A stretch of 64,000 bases of DNA from DASSKK01 sp035690495 (GCA_035690495.1 DASSKK010000095.1:1-64000), one strand, 5' to 3'; shown: positions 32,115-41,095, counted from the stretch's first letter. The notes: generated from the sequence alone by a model not told the origin. A program made the numbers and translations.

Positions 32115-33500
32115 ATGAGGATCACCAGACGTCCCGGCCGGACGTGGGCTCGGCGGGCGCTCGTCGCCACCAGCGTGCTGACGGCTTCCGCCGTGCTCGC
32201 CGCCTGCGGCGCGGGCGGCAGACCGTCGGACCAGAGCACCAACGGCTCCGGCGGCGCCAAGAGCAGCGCTCCGACCGCCTCGGACGTCGGGATCACCAAG
32301 GACACCGTCACCATCGGCGGCACGTTCCCGCTCACCGGCGTTGCCGCTCCCGGCTACAGCGAGATCCCGACCGGGACGAAGGCGTACTTCGCCTACGTGA
32401 ACGCCCACGGCGGGGTGAACGGACGCAAGATCAAGTACATCGTCAAGGACGACGGCTACGACCCGACCAAGACCAGCCAGGTCACCAACGAGCTCGTCCT
32501 GCAGGACAAGGTCTTCGCGATGCTCGGCGCGCTCGGCACCCCGACCCACACGGCGGTCGTCGGCTACCTGAACAGCCAGAAAGTGCCCGACCTCGCGGTG
32601 TCCTCCGGCTCGATCACCTGGGGCGACGACCCGTCCACCTACCCCTACACGTTCGGCTGGCAGCCGGACTACGAGATCGAGGGCAAGATCATCGGCAAGT
32701 ACATCGCGCAGAACATGCCGAAGGCGAAGGTCGGGCTGTTCCTGCAGGACGACGACTTCGGCCGGGACGGCGAGAAGGGGCTGCGCCAGTACATCGACAA
32801 GCAGATCGTCAAGGTGACCCGCTATACCTCCGGGAACACCGACGTGGGGCCGCAGATCGCGGCGCTGAAGGCTTCCGGCGCCGACCTCGTGGTCGGGTTC
32901 ACCGTGCCGGCGTACACCGCTCTCTCCCAGCTGGTCTCGCTGAAGGTGGGCTTCAAGCCGACCTGGTTCTACTCCAACGTCGGCTCCGACCCGACGCTGG
33001 TCGGCTCGCTGCTCGCCGAGTTCTCCAAGGGCGCGGTCAAGGAGGCCAGCCCGCTCGACGGCGTCTACAGCACCCAGTACATCACCGGCGTCGACGACCC
33101 GTCCGACCCGTGGATCCAGCTGTGGACCAAGGTCTGGAAGAAGTACGGCGGCAAGGGAGACCTGACCAACTACGAGGTCTACGGGATGTGCGAGGCGTAC
33201 TTCTTCGTGCAGGCGCTTCAGGCCGCAGGAACCAACCCGACCAGGGACGGCATCGTCGCGGCGGTCGAGAAGCAGGGCGGCGACTTCACCGGGCCGCCGC
33301 TGGCGCCGTACCGCTACTCCTCCGATAGCCACCTGGGCATCGGCGGGATGCAGGTCGTGCAGCTCGAGGGCGGCAAGACCAAGGAGCTCACCCCGGTCGA
33401 GGTGTCCGACCTCGGCAAGGCGCCGATCACCGAGGACTCCTCGCAGGCCAGCGACGGGCCACCGGCGAGCGGCATCCCGGACATCCAGCCCGCCGGCTAG
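32115..33500 (+). CDS. Substrate-binding lipoprotein of the branched-chain-type ABC importer
   Basis: This 461-residue lipoprotein has a signal peptide and lipobox LAAC (Cys about residue 31). A Ser/Gly linker follows, then a type 1 periplasmic-binding fold (TIGGTFPLTGVAAPGYSEIP, GGVNGRKIKYIVKDDGYDP). Family members bind branched amino acids, amides, urea or aromatic acids. The specific ligand is not deducible. It is placed after the permeases, completing the five-gene transporter. No regulator or catabolic enzyme accompanies it except the upstream TetR. Confidence 0.93.
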   Translation: MRITRRPGRTWARRALVATSVLTASAVLAACGAGGRPSDQSTNGSGGAKSSAPTASDVGITKDTVTIGGTFPLTGVAAPGYSEIPTGTKAYFAYVNAHGGVNGRKIKYIVKDDGYDPTKTSQVTNELVLQDKVFAMLGALGTPTHTAVVGYLNSQKVPDLAVSSGSITWGDDPSTYPYTFGWQPDYEIEGKIIGKYIAQNMPKAKVGLFLQDDDFGRDGEKGLRQYIDKQIVKVTRYTSGNTDVGPQIAALKASGADLVVGFTVPAYTALSQLVSLKVGFKPTWFYSNVGSDPTLVGSLLAEFSKGAVKEASPLDGVYSTQYITGVDDPSDPWIQLWTKVWKKYGGKGDLTNYEVYGMCEAYFFVQALQAAGTNPTRDGIVAAVEKQGGDFTGPPLAPYRYSSDSHLGIGGMQVVQLEGGKTKELTPVEVSDLGKAPITEDSSQASDGPPASGIPDIQPAG

Positions 33501-33503
33501 CCG

Positions 33504-33547
33504 CCGACCCGCGGGTAATGCGGTGCCGACCCGCGGGTAATGCGGTG
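33504..33547. repeat. 22-bp tandem duplication
   Basis: CCGACCCGCGGGTAATGCGG plus TG occurs twice in direct succession (33504-33525 and 33526-33547), right after the substrate-binding gene. Confidence 0.9.
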
Positions 33548-33572
33548 CCGATCACGCGGCGGCGACCTGGCG

Positions 33573-33578
33573 TACGTT
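33573..33578 (+). promoter_or_regulatory. -10 box of the AAA ATPase gene
   Basis: TACGTT ends 6 nt before GTG 33585. It argues for that start rather than the ATG at 33540, which lies inside the tandem duplication. Confidence 0.4.
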
Positions 33579-33584
33579 GTGGCT

Positions 33585-35075
33585 GTGCCACGTCCCGCCG
33601 CCCATTACTCGAGCCTGTCATTCACGGCCACGTCCGAGTCGGTGGGGCCGCTCGACTCCGATCTCGAGCGACCCCGACTCTCCGACCTGGGCAAGCTGTT
33701 CAGGCGGGGCGTCCGCGGTGTGGTCTCCGCCGCGCGGGCGGCCGATCGGGTGACCCTGGGCGCGCTGCTGCGTGACCATCTCGGTGCAGTCGTCGACGAG
33801 CTCGAGGTGGTCGAGGAGTCGTGGCCGGGCTATGACCACGTCAACGTGCAGGCCGGACTGGACGCGTGGCTCGCCGAGCCGGGCAGGGATCATCGCCTGG
33901 TGGGCGTGGTGAACTTCCGGCACCACGAGTTCGGGCTCACCGAGCTGCTGCGCGCAACCGGTGTGCACTCTATGCACTTGCCCAGCGCCGGCAACGTCTC
34001 CCGGCTGCCGCTCCCCAGCGGACCGGGCGGTGAAACGAAGCCGTGCGTGCGTTGTGGCCTCTACCTCGTCGAGTACGGCGACCAGCGAGTGGCGTTGCTG
34101 CTGCGTGGTGCCGAGCCGGACATGGGCAACACCCACGTGATGCTGCAGGTGGTTGCCGGTCAGCCGGCCGAGGCGGCGCGGGCGGCCACGGACATCCGCG
34201 AGCTCGCGTTGGTACACAACGTCTACCGCGGTCAGCTGGTCTCCTTCGGGGGACAGATGTTCGGGGAGAGGGAGACGGTGCTGAGCTTTCTCCCGCGTCC
34301 GAACCTGACGGCCGCCGACGTGATACTGCCGTCGGACACACTCGCTGCCGTCGAACGCCAGGTGATCGGTGTCGCCGAGCACCGGCAGCGGCTGCTCGAC
34401 GCAGGACAGCACCTCAAACGTGGTCTGCTGCTGTACGGGCCTCCAGGCGTGGGCAAGACCCACACCGTGCGCTACCTGGCGAGCAGGCTGACCGGGACCA
34501 CGATCGTCGAGCTCAGCGGCGACTCGCTGGCTCTCATCGAGCAGGCCTGCTCGATCGCCCGGACTTTGCAGCCCTCGATGGTCGTGGTCGAGGACGTCGA
34601 CCTGATCGCCGAGGACCGGGGCAGGTATCCCGGCCAGCACCCTCTGCTGTTCCAGCTGCTCAACCAGATGGACGGGCTGGCGGAGGACGCCGATGTGGTC
34701 TTCTTGCTGACGACCAACCGTGCCGACCTGCTGGAGCCGGCGCTGGCCTCCAGGCCCGGCCGGGTCGACCAGGCCGTCGAGATCCAACTGCCGTCCGCCG
34801 ACGCGCGCCGTCGCCTGTTCGCCCTCTATCGCGGCGCGCTGGATGTCGACGAGTCGAGACTCGATGGTGTCATCGACCGGACCGACGGGGTGACGGCATC
34901 CTTCCTGAAGGAGCTGTTGCGACGCGCCGCCGTCATCGCTGCGTCGGATCGCACCCGATCGGACGGAGCCCCCATCCGTATCTCCGCCGGCCAGCTCGAA
35001 GCGGCGCTCGATGAGCTGCTGGACACCCGCAACTCGATGACGCGGGTGCTGCTAGGTGGTCGGAACGACGACTGA
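33585..35075 (+). CDS. AAA-family ATPase with unrecognised N-terminal domain
   Basis: This 496-residue protein has a C-terminal AAA module of the FtsH/CDC48 type (about residues 260-480). Walker A is GPPGVGKT (285-292), Walker B is VVVEDVD (333-339), and TTNR with SRPGRVD supply sensor and arginine-finger elements. The N-terminal 250 residues are unfamiliar and contain a CVRCG pair and several histidines (FRHHEFG). No protease domain or membrane anchor is present, so it is not FtsH itself. It is probably an oligomeric remodelling ATPase; its substrate is unknown and no partner gene is evident. Confidence 0.8.
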   Translation: MPRPAAHYSSLSFTATSESVGPLDSDLERPRLSDLGKLFRRGVRGVVSAARAADRVTLGALLRDHLGAVVDELEVVEESWPGYDHVNVQAGLDAWLAEPGRDHRLVGVVNFRHHEFGLTELLRATGVHSMHLPSAGNVSRLPLPSGPGGETKPCVRCGLYLVEYGDQRVALLLRGAEPDMGNTHVMLQVVAGQPAEAARAATDIRELALVHNVYRGQLVSFGGQMFGERETVLSFLPRPNLTAADVILPSDTLAAVERQVIGVAEHRQRLLDAGQHLKRGLLLYGPPGVGKTHTVRYLASRLTGTTIVELSGDSLALIEQACSIARTLQPSMVVVEDVDLIAEDRGRYPGQHPLLFQLLNQMDGLAEDADVVFLLTTNRADLLEPALASRPGRVDQAVEIQLPSADARRRLFALYRGALDVDESRLDGVIDRTDGVTASFLKELLRRAAVIAASDRTRSDGAPIRISAGQLEAALDELLDTRNSMTRVLLGGRNDD

Positions 35076-35219
35076 GCGACCAGGGTCGGGCCGCTGCGGT
35101 GGTTCACCGGTCGAGCGCGCCGACTTGCGTGCCTGTGGATGAGCGGATGCGTCCCGCGGCGAGTTCCTGCACGCTCGAGGGGAGTCAGGGGGCAACCCCC
35201 TTCCATCGAAGGAGCAGCC

Positions 35220-35720
35220 ATGCGCAAACCAGCCGCTGCGGCACTCGCCGCGGCAACGATCGCCCTCGCGGGGCCGGCGGCCGCGTACGCCGTCTCCGCG
35301 CAGCCGCACCGTCCGGCGTACCGGCACGTCGCGATGCCGACCAGCCCTTGCCAGGCAGAGGACTCGCCCGGGCCATGCGTCTGGGACGCCGGTCTGCGCG
35401 GCAACGGGCACGGCGCGTCGTTCTGGCGCGACCGGCGCGACCATGTCCACTTCCTGGACTACCGGCAGGACCGCAGACACGGCTGGCACCCGGCTCGGCG
35501 CCGCTGCCACTACGACGGCCCCCGGCCCGAGCCGCGGGTGTGCGAGTACCCGTTCACGTACTTCGGTGGCTGGCGGCGAGTCAGCTCCGCGATGTCGGAT
35601 GCCTTGGCCGAAGGAGACTACGGTGCTGGGACGAGCACGCGGGACTGGACTCGGTGCATAGAGCGCACTGGAGTGCCCAGCTACATCGTGTGCCCGGACG
35701 GCTTCCGGGTCAGAATCTGA
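35220..35720 (+). CDS. Secreted hypothetical protein
   Basis: This 166-residue protein has a Sec signal peptide (KPAAAALAAATIALAGPAAA, cleavage near residue 25). The mature part is basic and aromatic, with six or so cysteines (PTSPCQAEDSPGPCVWD, RRRCHY, RVCEYP, WTRCIER, YIVCPDGF) that could pair. No known domain is recognised. AAGGAG precedes the ATG, and the 144-base gap upstream contains a GGGGGCAACCCCC hairpin near 35188-35200. Confidence 0.7.
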   Translation: MRKPAAAALAAATIALAGPAAAYAVSAQPHRPAYRHVAMPTSPCQAEDSPGPCVWDAGLRGNGHGASFWRDRRDHVHFLDYRQDRRHGWHPARRRCHYDGPRPEPRVCEYPFTYFGGWRRVSSAMSDALAEGDYGAGTSTRDWTRCIERTGVPSYIVCPDGFRVRI

Positions 35721-35729
35721 GAGTGGTCG

Positions 35730-37595
35730 CTACCGGCGGGCCCGGGCGGCGGTCCGGGCGCGGTCGCCGGCGTCCAGCACGACCTTGCGGATCCGGACCG
35801 CGTCCGGGGTGACCTCGACGCACTCGTCGGTGCGGCAGAACTCCAGGCACTGCTCGAGCGAGAGCCGCTTCGGTGGGATCACCTTCTCGAAGTTGTCCGA
35901 CGTCGAGGAACGGACGTTGGTCTGCTTCTTCTCCTTGGTGATGTTCACGTCCATGTCGTCCTCGCGGGAGTTCTCCCCGATGATCATGCCCTCGTAGACC
36001 TCGGTGGCCGGCTCGACGAACAGCACGCCGCGCTCCTGCAGGTTGGTCATCGCGTACGACGTGACCGCGCCGGCCCGGTCGGCGACCAGCGACCCGGAGG
36101 CCCGGGAGCGGATGTCGCCCGCCCATGGCTCGTAGCCCTCGAACACGTGGTGGGCGATGCCGGTGCCGCGGGTGTCGGTGAGGAATTCGGTGCGGAAGCC
36201 GATCAGCCCGCGCGCCGGGACCAGGAACTCCATCCGCACCCAGCCGGTGCCGTGGTTGGTCATCTGCTCCATGCGTCCCTTGCGGACGGCGAGCAGCTGG
36301 GTGATCGTGCCGAGGTACTCCTCCGGCGCGTCCACGGTCAGCCGCTCGACCGGCTCGTGCACCTTTCCGTCGATCTCCCGGGTGACCACCTGCGGCTTGC
36401 CGACGGTCAGCTCGTAGCCCTCCCGACGCATCTGCTCCACGAGGATCGCCAGCGCGAGCTCCCCGCGGCCCTGCACCTCCCAGGCATCCGGTCGGGCGGT
36501 CGGCAGCACGTTGATCGACACGTTGCCGACCAGCTCGGCGTCGAGCCGGTCCTTGACCAGGCGGGCGGTAACCAGGGTGTTCTTGGTGGGTCCGCGTCCG
36601 GCGAGCGGCGAGGTGTTCGTGCCGATCGTCATCGAGATCGCCGGCTCGTCGACCGTGATCAACGGCAGCGCATGCGGGTTCTCGACGTCCGCGAGCGTCT
36701 CCCCGATGGTGATGTCGGGGATCCCCGCGATCGCCGCGATGTCGCCGGGCCCGGCGTACTCCCCGGGCTTGCGCTCGAGTGCCTCGGTGACCAGCAGCTC
36801 GGTGATCTTCACGGTGCGCTGCGAGCCGTCCCGGCGCAGCCAGGCGACCTGCTGGCCCTTGCGCAGCTCGCCCTCGTGCACCCTGACCAGGGCGAGCCGG
36901 CCGAGAAACGGGGAGGCGTCGAGGTTGGTCACGTGCGCCTGCAGCGGCGCGCCCGGGTGGTAGGTCGGGGCGGGAATGGTGTCCACGATCGTGTGGAACA
37001 GCGGCCCCAGGTCGGAGGAGTCGGGCAGGCCGCCGTTCTCCGGCATCTGCGTGGACGCCCGGCCCGCCTTCGCCGAGGCGTAGACCACCGGGAAGTCCAG
37101 CGCGTCCTGGCGGTGGCTGTCGTCGAGCAGGTCGAGGAACAGCTCGTAGGTCTCGTCGACGACCTCGGCGATCCGGGCGTCGGCGCGGTCGACCTTGTTG
37201 ACCACGAGTACGACGGGCAGGTCGGCGTTGAGCGCCTTGCGCAGCACGAACCGGGTCTGCGGCAGCGGTCCCTCCGAGGCGTCGACCAGCAGCACGATCC
37301 CGTCCACCATGGACAGCCCGCGCTCCACCTCGCCCCCGAAGTCGGCGTGCCCGGGCGTGTCGATGATGTTGATGGTCATCTCGCCGTAGCGCACCGCGGT
37401 GTTCTTGGCCAGGATCGTGATGCCCTTCTCCCGCTCCAGGTCGCCGGTATCCATGGCTCGTTCCTGGACGTGAGAGTGCTCGCCGAAGGCGCCGCCCTGC
37501 CAGAGCATGGCGTCCACCAGCGTGGTCTTGCCGTGGTCGACGTGCGCGACGATCGCGACGTTGCGGAGGTCCGAGCGGTGTGCGAGGGCAGGCAT
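35730..37595 (-). CDS. typA: Ribosome-associated GTPase TypA/BipA
   Basis: This 621-residue translational GTPase has AHVDHGKTT (G1), GIT (G2), DTPGH (G3) and NKVD (G4), followed by the EF-G-like domains III and V. The C-terminal BipA-specific region includes REDDMDVNITKEKK. It acts on the 70S ribosome under stress and in 50S assembly. ATG at 37595 (MPALAHRSDLRNV) was chosen from family length; the 37631 and 37739 alternatives add basic, unconserved residues. Confidence 0.96.
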   Translation of the reverse strand: MPALAHRSDLRNVAIVAHVDHGKTTLVDAMLWQGGAFGEHSHVQERAMDTGDLEREKGITILAKNTAVRYGEMTINIIDTPGHADFGGEVERGLSMVDGIVLLVDASEGPLPQTRFVLRKALNADLPVVLVVNKVDRADARIAEVVDETYELFLDLLDDSHRQDALDFPVVYASAKAGRASTQMPENGGLPDSSDLGPLFHTIVDTIPAPTYHPGAPLQAHVTNLDASPFLGRLALVRVHEGELRKGQQVAWLRRDGSQRTVKITELLVTEALERKPGEYAGPGDIAAIAGIPDITIGETLADVENPHALPLITVDEPAISMTIGTNTSPLAGRGPTKNTLVTARLVKDRLDAELVGNVSINVLPTARPDAWEVQGRGELALAILVEQMRREGYELTVGKPQVVTREIDGKVHEPVERLTVDAPEEYLGTITQLLAVRKGRMEQMTNHGTGWVRMEFLVPARGLIGFRTEFLTDTRGTGIAHHVFEGYEPWAGDIRSRASGSLVADRAGAVTSYAMTNLQERGVLFVEPATEVYEGMIIGENSREDDMDVNITKEKKQTNVRSSTSDNFEKVIPPKRLSLEQCLEFCRTDECVEVTPDAVRIRKVVLDAGDRARTAARARR

Positions 37596-37851
37596 GCGGT
37601 GGCGTCGTCGCTTTCGGTTGTGGGGCGTCATCGCGTTCGGTGTCGGCCGCGGTGGCGTCGCAGCCGCGGCGGATGACGTGGCGCGGGGCTGTGTGAGCAG
37701 TCTATCGTCCGTGAGCCGATCGCCATGTCGGACCGGCATCGCGGCAGATTGTTACGTTCGGCTCGGCCCTGACGGGTGACAAGCCAATGCGGTTGGGTGT
37801 AGACACTATGCGCGATGTATCGCACATCGAGGCATTTTGAAGGAGTTGCAG

Positions 37852-38436
37852 ATGGTTGATTTCCAGACCTCGGCATTCGCCCCCGTCGTACTCGGGTTCT
37901 TCGGACTGGGCTGCGGATATCTGATCTGGGGTCCGCAGGAGCTGTTCGGCTTCCCGGCACGCGACGAACCGGTCGACCGTGCGGTCGGCGTGTGGGGGAT
38001 CTGGATGCCGGGTTTCTGCCAGCTGCTCACCGGCACCTACATCTTCATCGGGATGACCTGGTTCCAGGTCTTCGACGATCCGGCGCTATACATGGCCGCA
38101 GTGGCGTTCAGCGCATACGGCATCCACTGGTTCGCCCTGGGGTGGAACCGCTATCGGGGCAATGACGGTCGGCCGAACGCGGGCATGTCGGTGGCGTTCA
38201 CGATCCTCTCCGCGCTAGGAGCATGGGTGTTCTTCGCGGTCGGAGGCTGGACGGTAGGCATCTTGTTCATCGGGCTGTCCTTCGTCTACATCAGCGACTT
38301 CGTGAACAGCATCAGAATCCCGTGGGGCCTGAAGTTCCACGGAGCTGCACACCTGGCCACCGGCATCTGGCTGATGTACCTGACGTTCGGCACCACGCTG
38401 AACATCGCGCTCGGCTACCACCTGAAGGCTGGCTGA
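37852..38436 (+). CDS. Six-helix membrane protein resembling AceTr (Gpr1/Fun34/YaaH)
   Basis: This 194-residue protein has about six hydrophobic helices. Segments PGFCQLLTGTYIFIG and VAFSAYGIHWFALG resemble the acetate-transporter family's GGLAQLIAGMWEF and SYGAFWLS. The N-terminal NPAPLGL motif is altered to FAPVVLGFFG. A succinate/acetate channel or relative is a reasonable guess. AAGGAG lies 6 bases before the ATG. The 256-base gap from typA has no other recognised element. Confidence 0.6.
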   Translation: MVDFQTSAFAPVVLGFFGLGCGYLIWGPQELFGFPARDEPVDRAVGVWGIWMPGFCQLLTGTYIFIGMTWFQVFDDPALYMAAVAFSAYGIHWFALGWNRYRGNDGRPNAGMSVAFTILSALGAWVFFAVGGWTVGILFIGLSFVYISDFVNSIRIPWGLKFHGAAHLATGIWLMYLTFGTTLNIALGYHLKAG

Positions 38437-38450
38437 CAGCAACCGTGCAC

Positions 38451-38482
38451 GAGGCCGCGCGTCCCCATGGGCGTGCGGTCTC
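38451..38482 (+). terminator. Hairpin after the AceTr-like gene
   Basis: GAGGCCGCGCGTCC pairs imperfectly (with G-U pairs) with GGGCGTGCGGTCTC around CCAT, 15 bases past the stop. Confidence 0.55.
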
Positions 38483-38533
38483 GTCGCGTCGCGGGGCCTG
38501 GCTTTTGTCGGCGCGAGGGGATAGGCAGGAGGC

Positions 38534-39934
38534 GTGAACCGCTGTCTGTTCGTCCCGCCGTACCTCCTCGAGCGGATCGCCGCGACCCACCCCGACCCGG
38601 ACACTGCCAGGTGGGCACGCGAGACGCTCGCCCTCGACGAGCGGTTCCGCGCCGCCCGGTCTGCGGCACGGCCCGCCGTTCCTCCCGACCGAACGCAGCC
38701 TGCCCCCGCGCCCGCCGGGGCCCACTTCTCCGTGTACACCGCCGATCACGGCTCGACGCTGCCGGGCACTCTGGTGCGCGCGCAGGGCGCCGCGGTGTCC
38801 GGGGATGCCGAGGTCGACGAGGCGTACGTCGGGGTGGCCGACGCGCTGGCGATGTACGACGAGGTCTACGGCCGCACGTCGTACGACGACAAGGGCGCGC
38901 CGGTCGTCTCGACCGTGCACTACGAGAAGGGCTACGACAACGCGTTCTGGGACGGCAGCCAGCTGGTGTTCGGCGACGGTGACGGCACCAGCTTCCACCG
39001 GTTCACCAGCCCGATCGACGTGGTCGGCCACGAGCTCACCCATGCGGTGACCCAGTTCACCGCTGGCCTGACCTACGCCGACCAGCCTGGTGCGCTGAAC
39101 GAGTCGATCTCGGATGCGTTCGGGTCGTGCCTCAAGCAACGCGTGCTGCAGCAGACCGTCGACCAGGCCGACTGGCTGATCGGCGAGGGCATCTTCACCG
39201 CGTCCGTGCAGGGCAAGGCGCTGCGGTCGATGTCGGCGCCAGGCACTGCGTACGACGATCCGACGCTCGGCAAGGACCCGCAGGTCGCCACGATGGCCGA
39301 CTACGTGCACACGAAGGCCGACAACGGCGGCGTGCACACCAACTCGGGGATCCCGAACCGCGCGTTCTACCTCGCCGCGACCGGCATCGGCGGCCACTCG
39401 TGGGACGGCGCAGGCAAGATCTGGTACGCCGCCCTCACCTCCGGTCTCGGCGCGTCCACCGACTTCGCCGGCTTCGCCGCCGCGACCGTGACGGCCGGGC
39501 AGGCGGTCTCGCCGGACGCGGCAGCCGCGGTGACCTCGGCGTGGCGGCAGGTGGGCGTCCTCGACGGCGCGGCACAGGACGGCTCGACTGGCGGCTCGGC
39601 CGGCGCGGACGCCGCGGGCTGGACGAATCTGCCGGTCGGGCCCGGGATCGTCGCGGTGACCCGCTCGGGCGGGTTCGCCGGGATGGAGACCTCCGGCGAG
39701 GTCCACCTGGATCCGCACCCTCTCGATCCCCCGGACCGGCACCTCGAGCCGCGAGAGGCCGAGATCCGCAGGCTGGTCTCGCGCATCGACCTCGCCACGC
39801 TGCAGGCGGGTGCCAGGTCGCCGGAGCCGGACCGGTTCGTCTATGCGTTCTCGATGCACGGCCGCTCCGCCGTCGTCGGCGAGCGCGACCTCACCCCGGA
39901 GCTGGCCCGGCTCGCCGAGCTCCTCCTGGGCTGA
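38534..39934 (+). CDS. M4-family metalloprotease (protealysin type) with fused emfourin-like domain
   Basis: This 466-residue protein combines two partners normally encoded separately. The short N-terminal pro-segment has the protealysin-like PPYLLERI motif, and no Sec signal is seen. The peptidase domain has HELTH (166-170), E190 in GALNESISDAFG and H268 in NGGVHTNSG, so it looks catalytically intact. After a Gly/Ser-rich linker, residues about 368-466 match the emfourin family of M4 inhibitors (VAVTRSGGFAGMETSG and PDRFVYAFSM). The inhibitor-like module may hold the enzyme inactive in the cytoplasm until cleavage. AGGAGG precedes the GTG. Confidence 0.9.
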   Translation: MNRCLFVPPYLLERIAATHPDPDTARWARETLALDERFRAARSAARPAVPPDRTQPAPAPAGAHFSVYTADHGSTLPGTLVRAQGAAVSGDAEVDEAYVGVADALAMYDEVYGRTSYDDKGAPVVSTVHYEKGYDNAFWDGSQLVFGDGDGTSFHRFTSPIDVVGHELTHAVTQFTAGLTYADQPGALNESISDAFGSCLKQRVLQQTVDQADWLIGEGIFTASVQGKALRSMSAPGTAYDDPTLGKDPQVATMADYVHTKADNGGVHTNSGIPNRAFYLAATGIGGHSWDGAGKIWYAALTSGLGASTDFAGFAAATVTAGQAVSPDAAAAVTSAWRQVGVLDGAAQDGSTGGSAGADAAGWTNLPVGPGIVAVTRSGGFAGMETSGEVHLDPHPLDPPDRHLEPREAEIRRLVSRIDLATLQAGARSPEPDRFVYAFSMHGRSAVVGERDLTPELARLAELLLG

Positions 39935-40016
39935 CCCCGACACCCCACGACGACACAGGAGACTCTCAGTCACTGGGTGGCTGAACATCTCCCTTGTCGC
40001 CGTTGGGGCTCCGCGG

Positions 40017-40994
40017 TCAGCTGGCCCGCGGCCGCACGAGGTATTCGTTGTGCGAGTCCAACCCAGTGGCGCGCTCGCAGTCGCCGGCGACCGTGCAGCG
40101 CACCACGGCCGAGCGCGTGCTCGAGGCATAGCCGAGGAACGTGTGACCGTCCTCCCAGGCCAGCGTGCTGGCGTCGAAGGCACCCTGGAACTCGCGCACC
40201 AGGCGGCCGTCGTCGGCGCGGCGCACTCGCACCGTCTCGACCGGTTGAGACCCGTGCGGAATGACAGCGAGCGTGAGCACATACTCGTCATTGGGAGACC
40301 ACACCACCGGGCACTCCCCGCCGTGCAGCCACCAGACGTTCTGGGGGTGGCGCGGCACCGACACGATCGCGGTGTCGCCGTGCCCGCGCAGCAGTGGGAC
40401 GTGTCCCGAGCTCAGGTCGGCCGCGGCGGGAAGCGAGCACGGCCCGTCGCGTGGCGGCGTGGTGCCGCGCGAGTCGAACGTGCGCAGCTTGTTCGTGTGG
40501 GTGTCCCACCAGCGGGTGTAGTGGTGGCCGCGGCGCAGCAGCACCCGGCCGTGCCGGTAGCCGATGATGTTGGTGCGGCCCGGGAAGTGCCGGTCGGCGA
40601 TCACCGTGCCATCGCTGATCCGGACCACCCGGATCTCGTGGCTGCGGTCACCCCCGACGTGGATCGCGAACGCACGGCCGTCCGGCGACGTCAGCCCGCC
40701 GAACAGGTAGACGGACTCCCCGCGAGCAACCTCGTGGTGCTGCCCGCGGTAGCCCACGAAGGTCAGGAAGTGCCAGGAGGGATAGTTGTTCTCCGGGTCG
40801 AAGCTGTAGACCAGGAAACCTCCCTTGACACGCACTGGACGGTACGACGTGTACTCGCGCGCGGTCACCGTGATCGGCGCCTTGCCTCGGCGCAGGATCC
40901 TCGCGTGGTCGCCATCGTCGAGCAAGGGCACCGCGGGTGCGGCGCCCTGGGGCAGTGCCGCTGGGTCGACCACCACCGGCGAGTTGTCGGTCAT
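40017..40994 (-). CDS. Beta-propeller-like protein, possible mature part of an exported protein
   Basis: This 325-residue protein contains repeated beta-strand motifs typical of WD40/YVTN-like propellers (SPDGRAFAIHVGG, SPNDEYVLTLA, GGLTSPDG, VRISDGTVIADRHFPGR). It has no signal peptide of its own. A 33-residue ORF that is a good signal peptide precedes it, overlapping by TGATGA in a different frame. This suggests either a frameshift in a secreted protein gene or coupled translation. Function is unknown. Confidence 0.7.
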   Translation of the reverse strand: MTDNSPVVVDPAALPQGAAPAVPLLDDGDHARILRRGKAPITVTAREYTSYRPVRVKGGFLVYSFDPENNYPSWHFLTFVGYRGQHHEVARGESVYLFGGLTSPDGRAFAIHVGGDRSHEIRVVRISDGTVIADRHFPGRTNIIGYRHGRVLLRRGHHYTRWWDTHTNKLRTFDSRGTTPPRDGPCSLPAAADLSSGHVPLLRGHGDTAIVSVPRHPQNVWWLHGGECPVVWSPNDEYVLTLAVIPHGSQPVETVRVRRADDGRLVREFQGAFDASTLAWEDGHTFLGYASSTRSAVVRCTVAGDCERATGLDSHNEYLVRPRAS

Positions 40995-41095
40995 CACAGC
41001 GCCGGCGGGGCAAGCGGTGCCACGACCAGACACACCAGCGCCAGCGCCGCGGCGAACGCGGTCAGCCGAGAATGTCTCCGAGATGTCCCCCTCAT
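40994..41095 (-). CDS. Signal-peptide-like mini-ORF upstream of the propeller gene
   Basis: The 33 residues (MRGTSRRHSRLTAF then AAALALVCLVVAPLAPPAL) read as a complete Sec signal with basic start, hydrophobic core and Ala/Pro cleavage region. They stop at a TGA that overlaps the next gene's ATG. A single-base shift would join it to the propeller frame. It is either a true leader peptide or the 5' part of a disrupted gene. Confidence 0.5.
   Translation of the reverse strand: MRGTSRRHSRLTAFAAALALVCLVVAPLAPPAL

Noticed and set aside
30876..33332. Long antisense reading frame of 818 codons opposite the liv genes
   Set aside because: Composition is Arg/Gly/Ala/Pro-rich, it runs antisense to well-supported transporter genes and encodes no recognisable domain; typical shadow in high-GC DNA.
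33540..33584. Upstream ATG for the AAA ATPase
   Set aside because: It lies in the 22-bp tandem duplication and has no ribosome-binding site, while a -10 box points to 33585.
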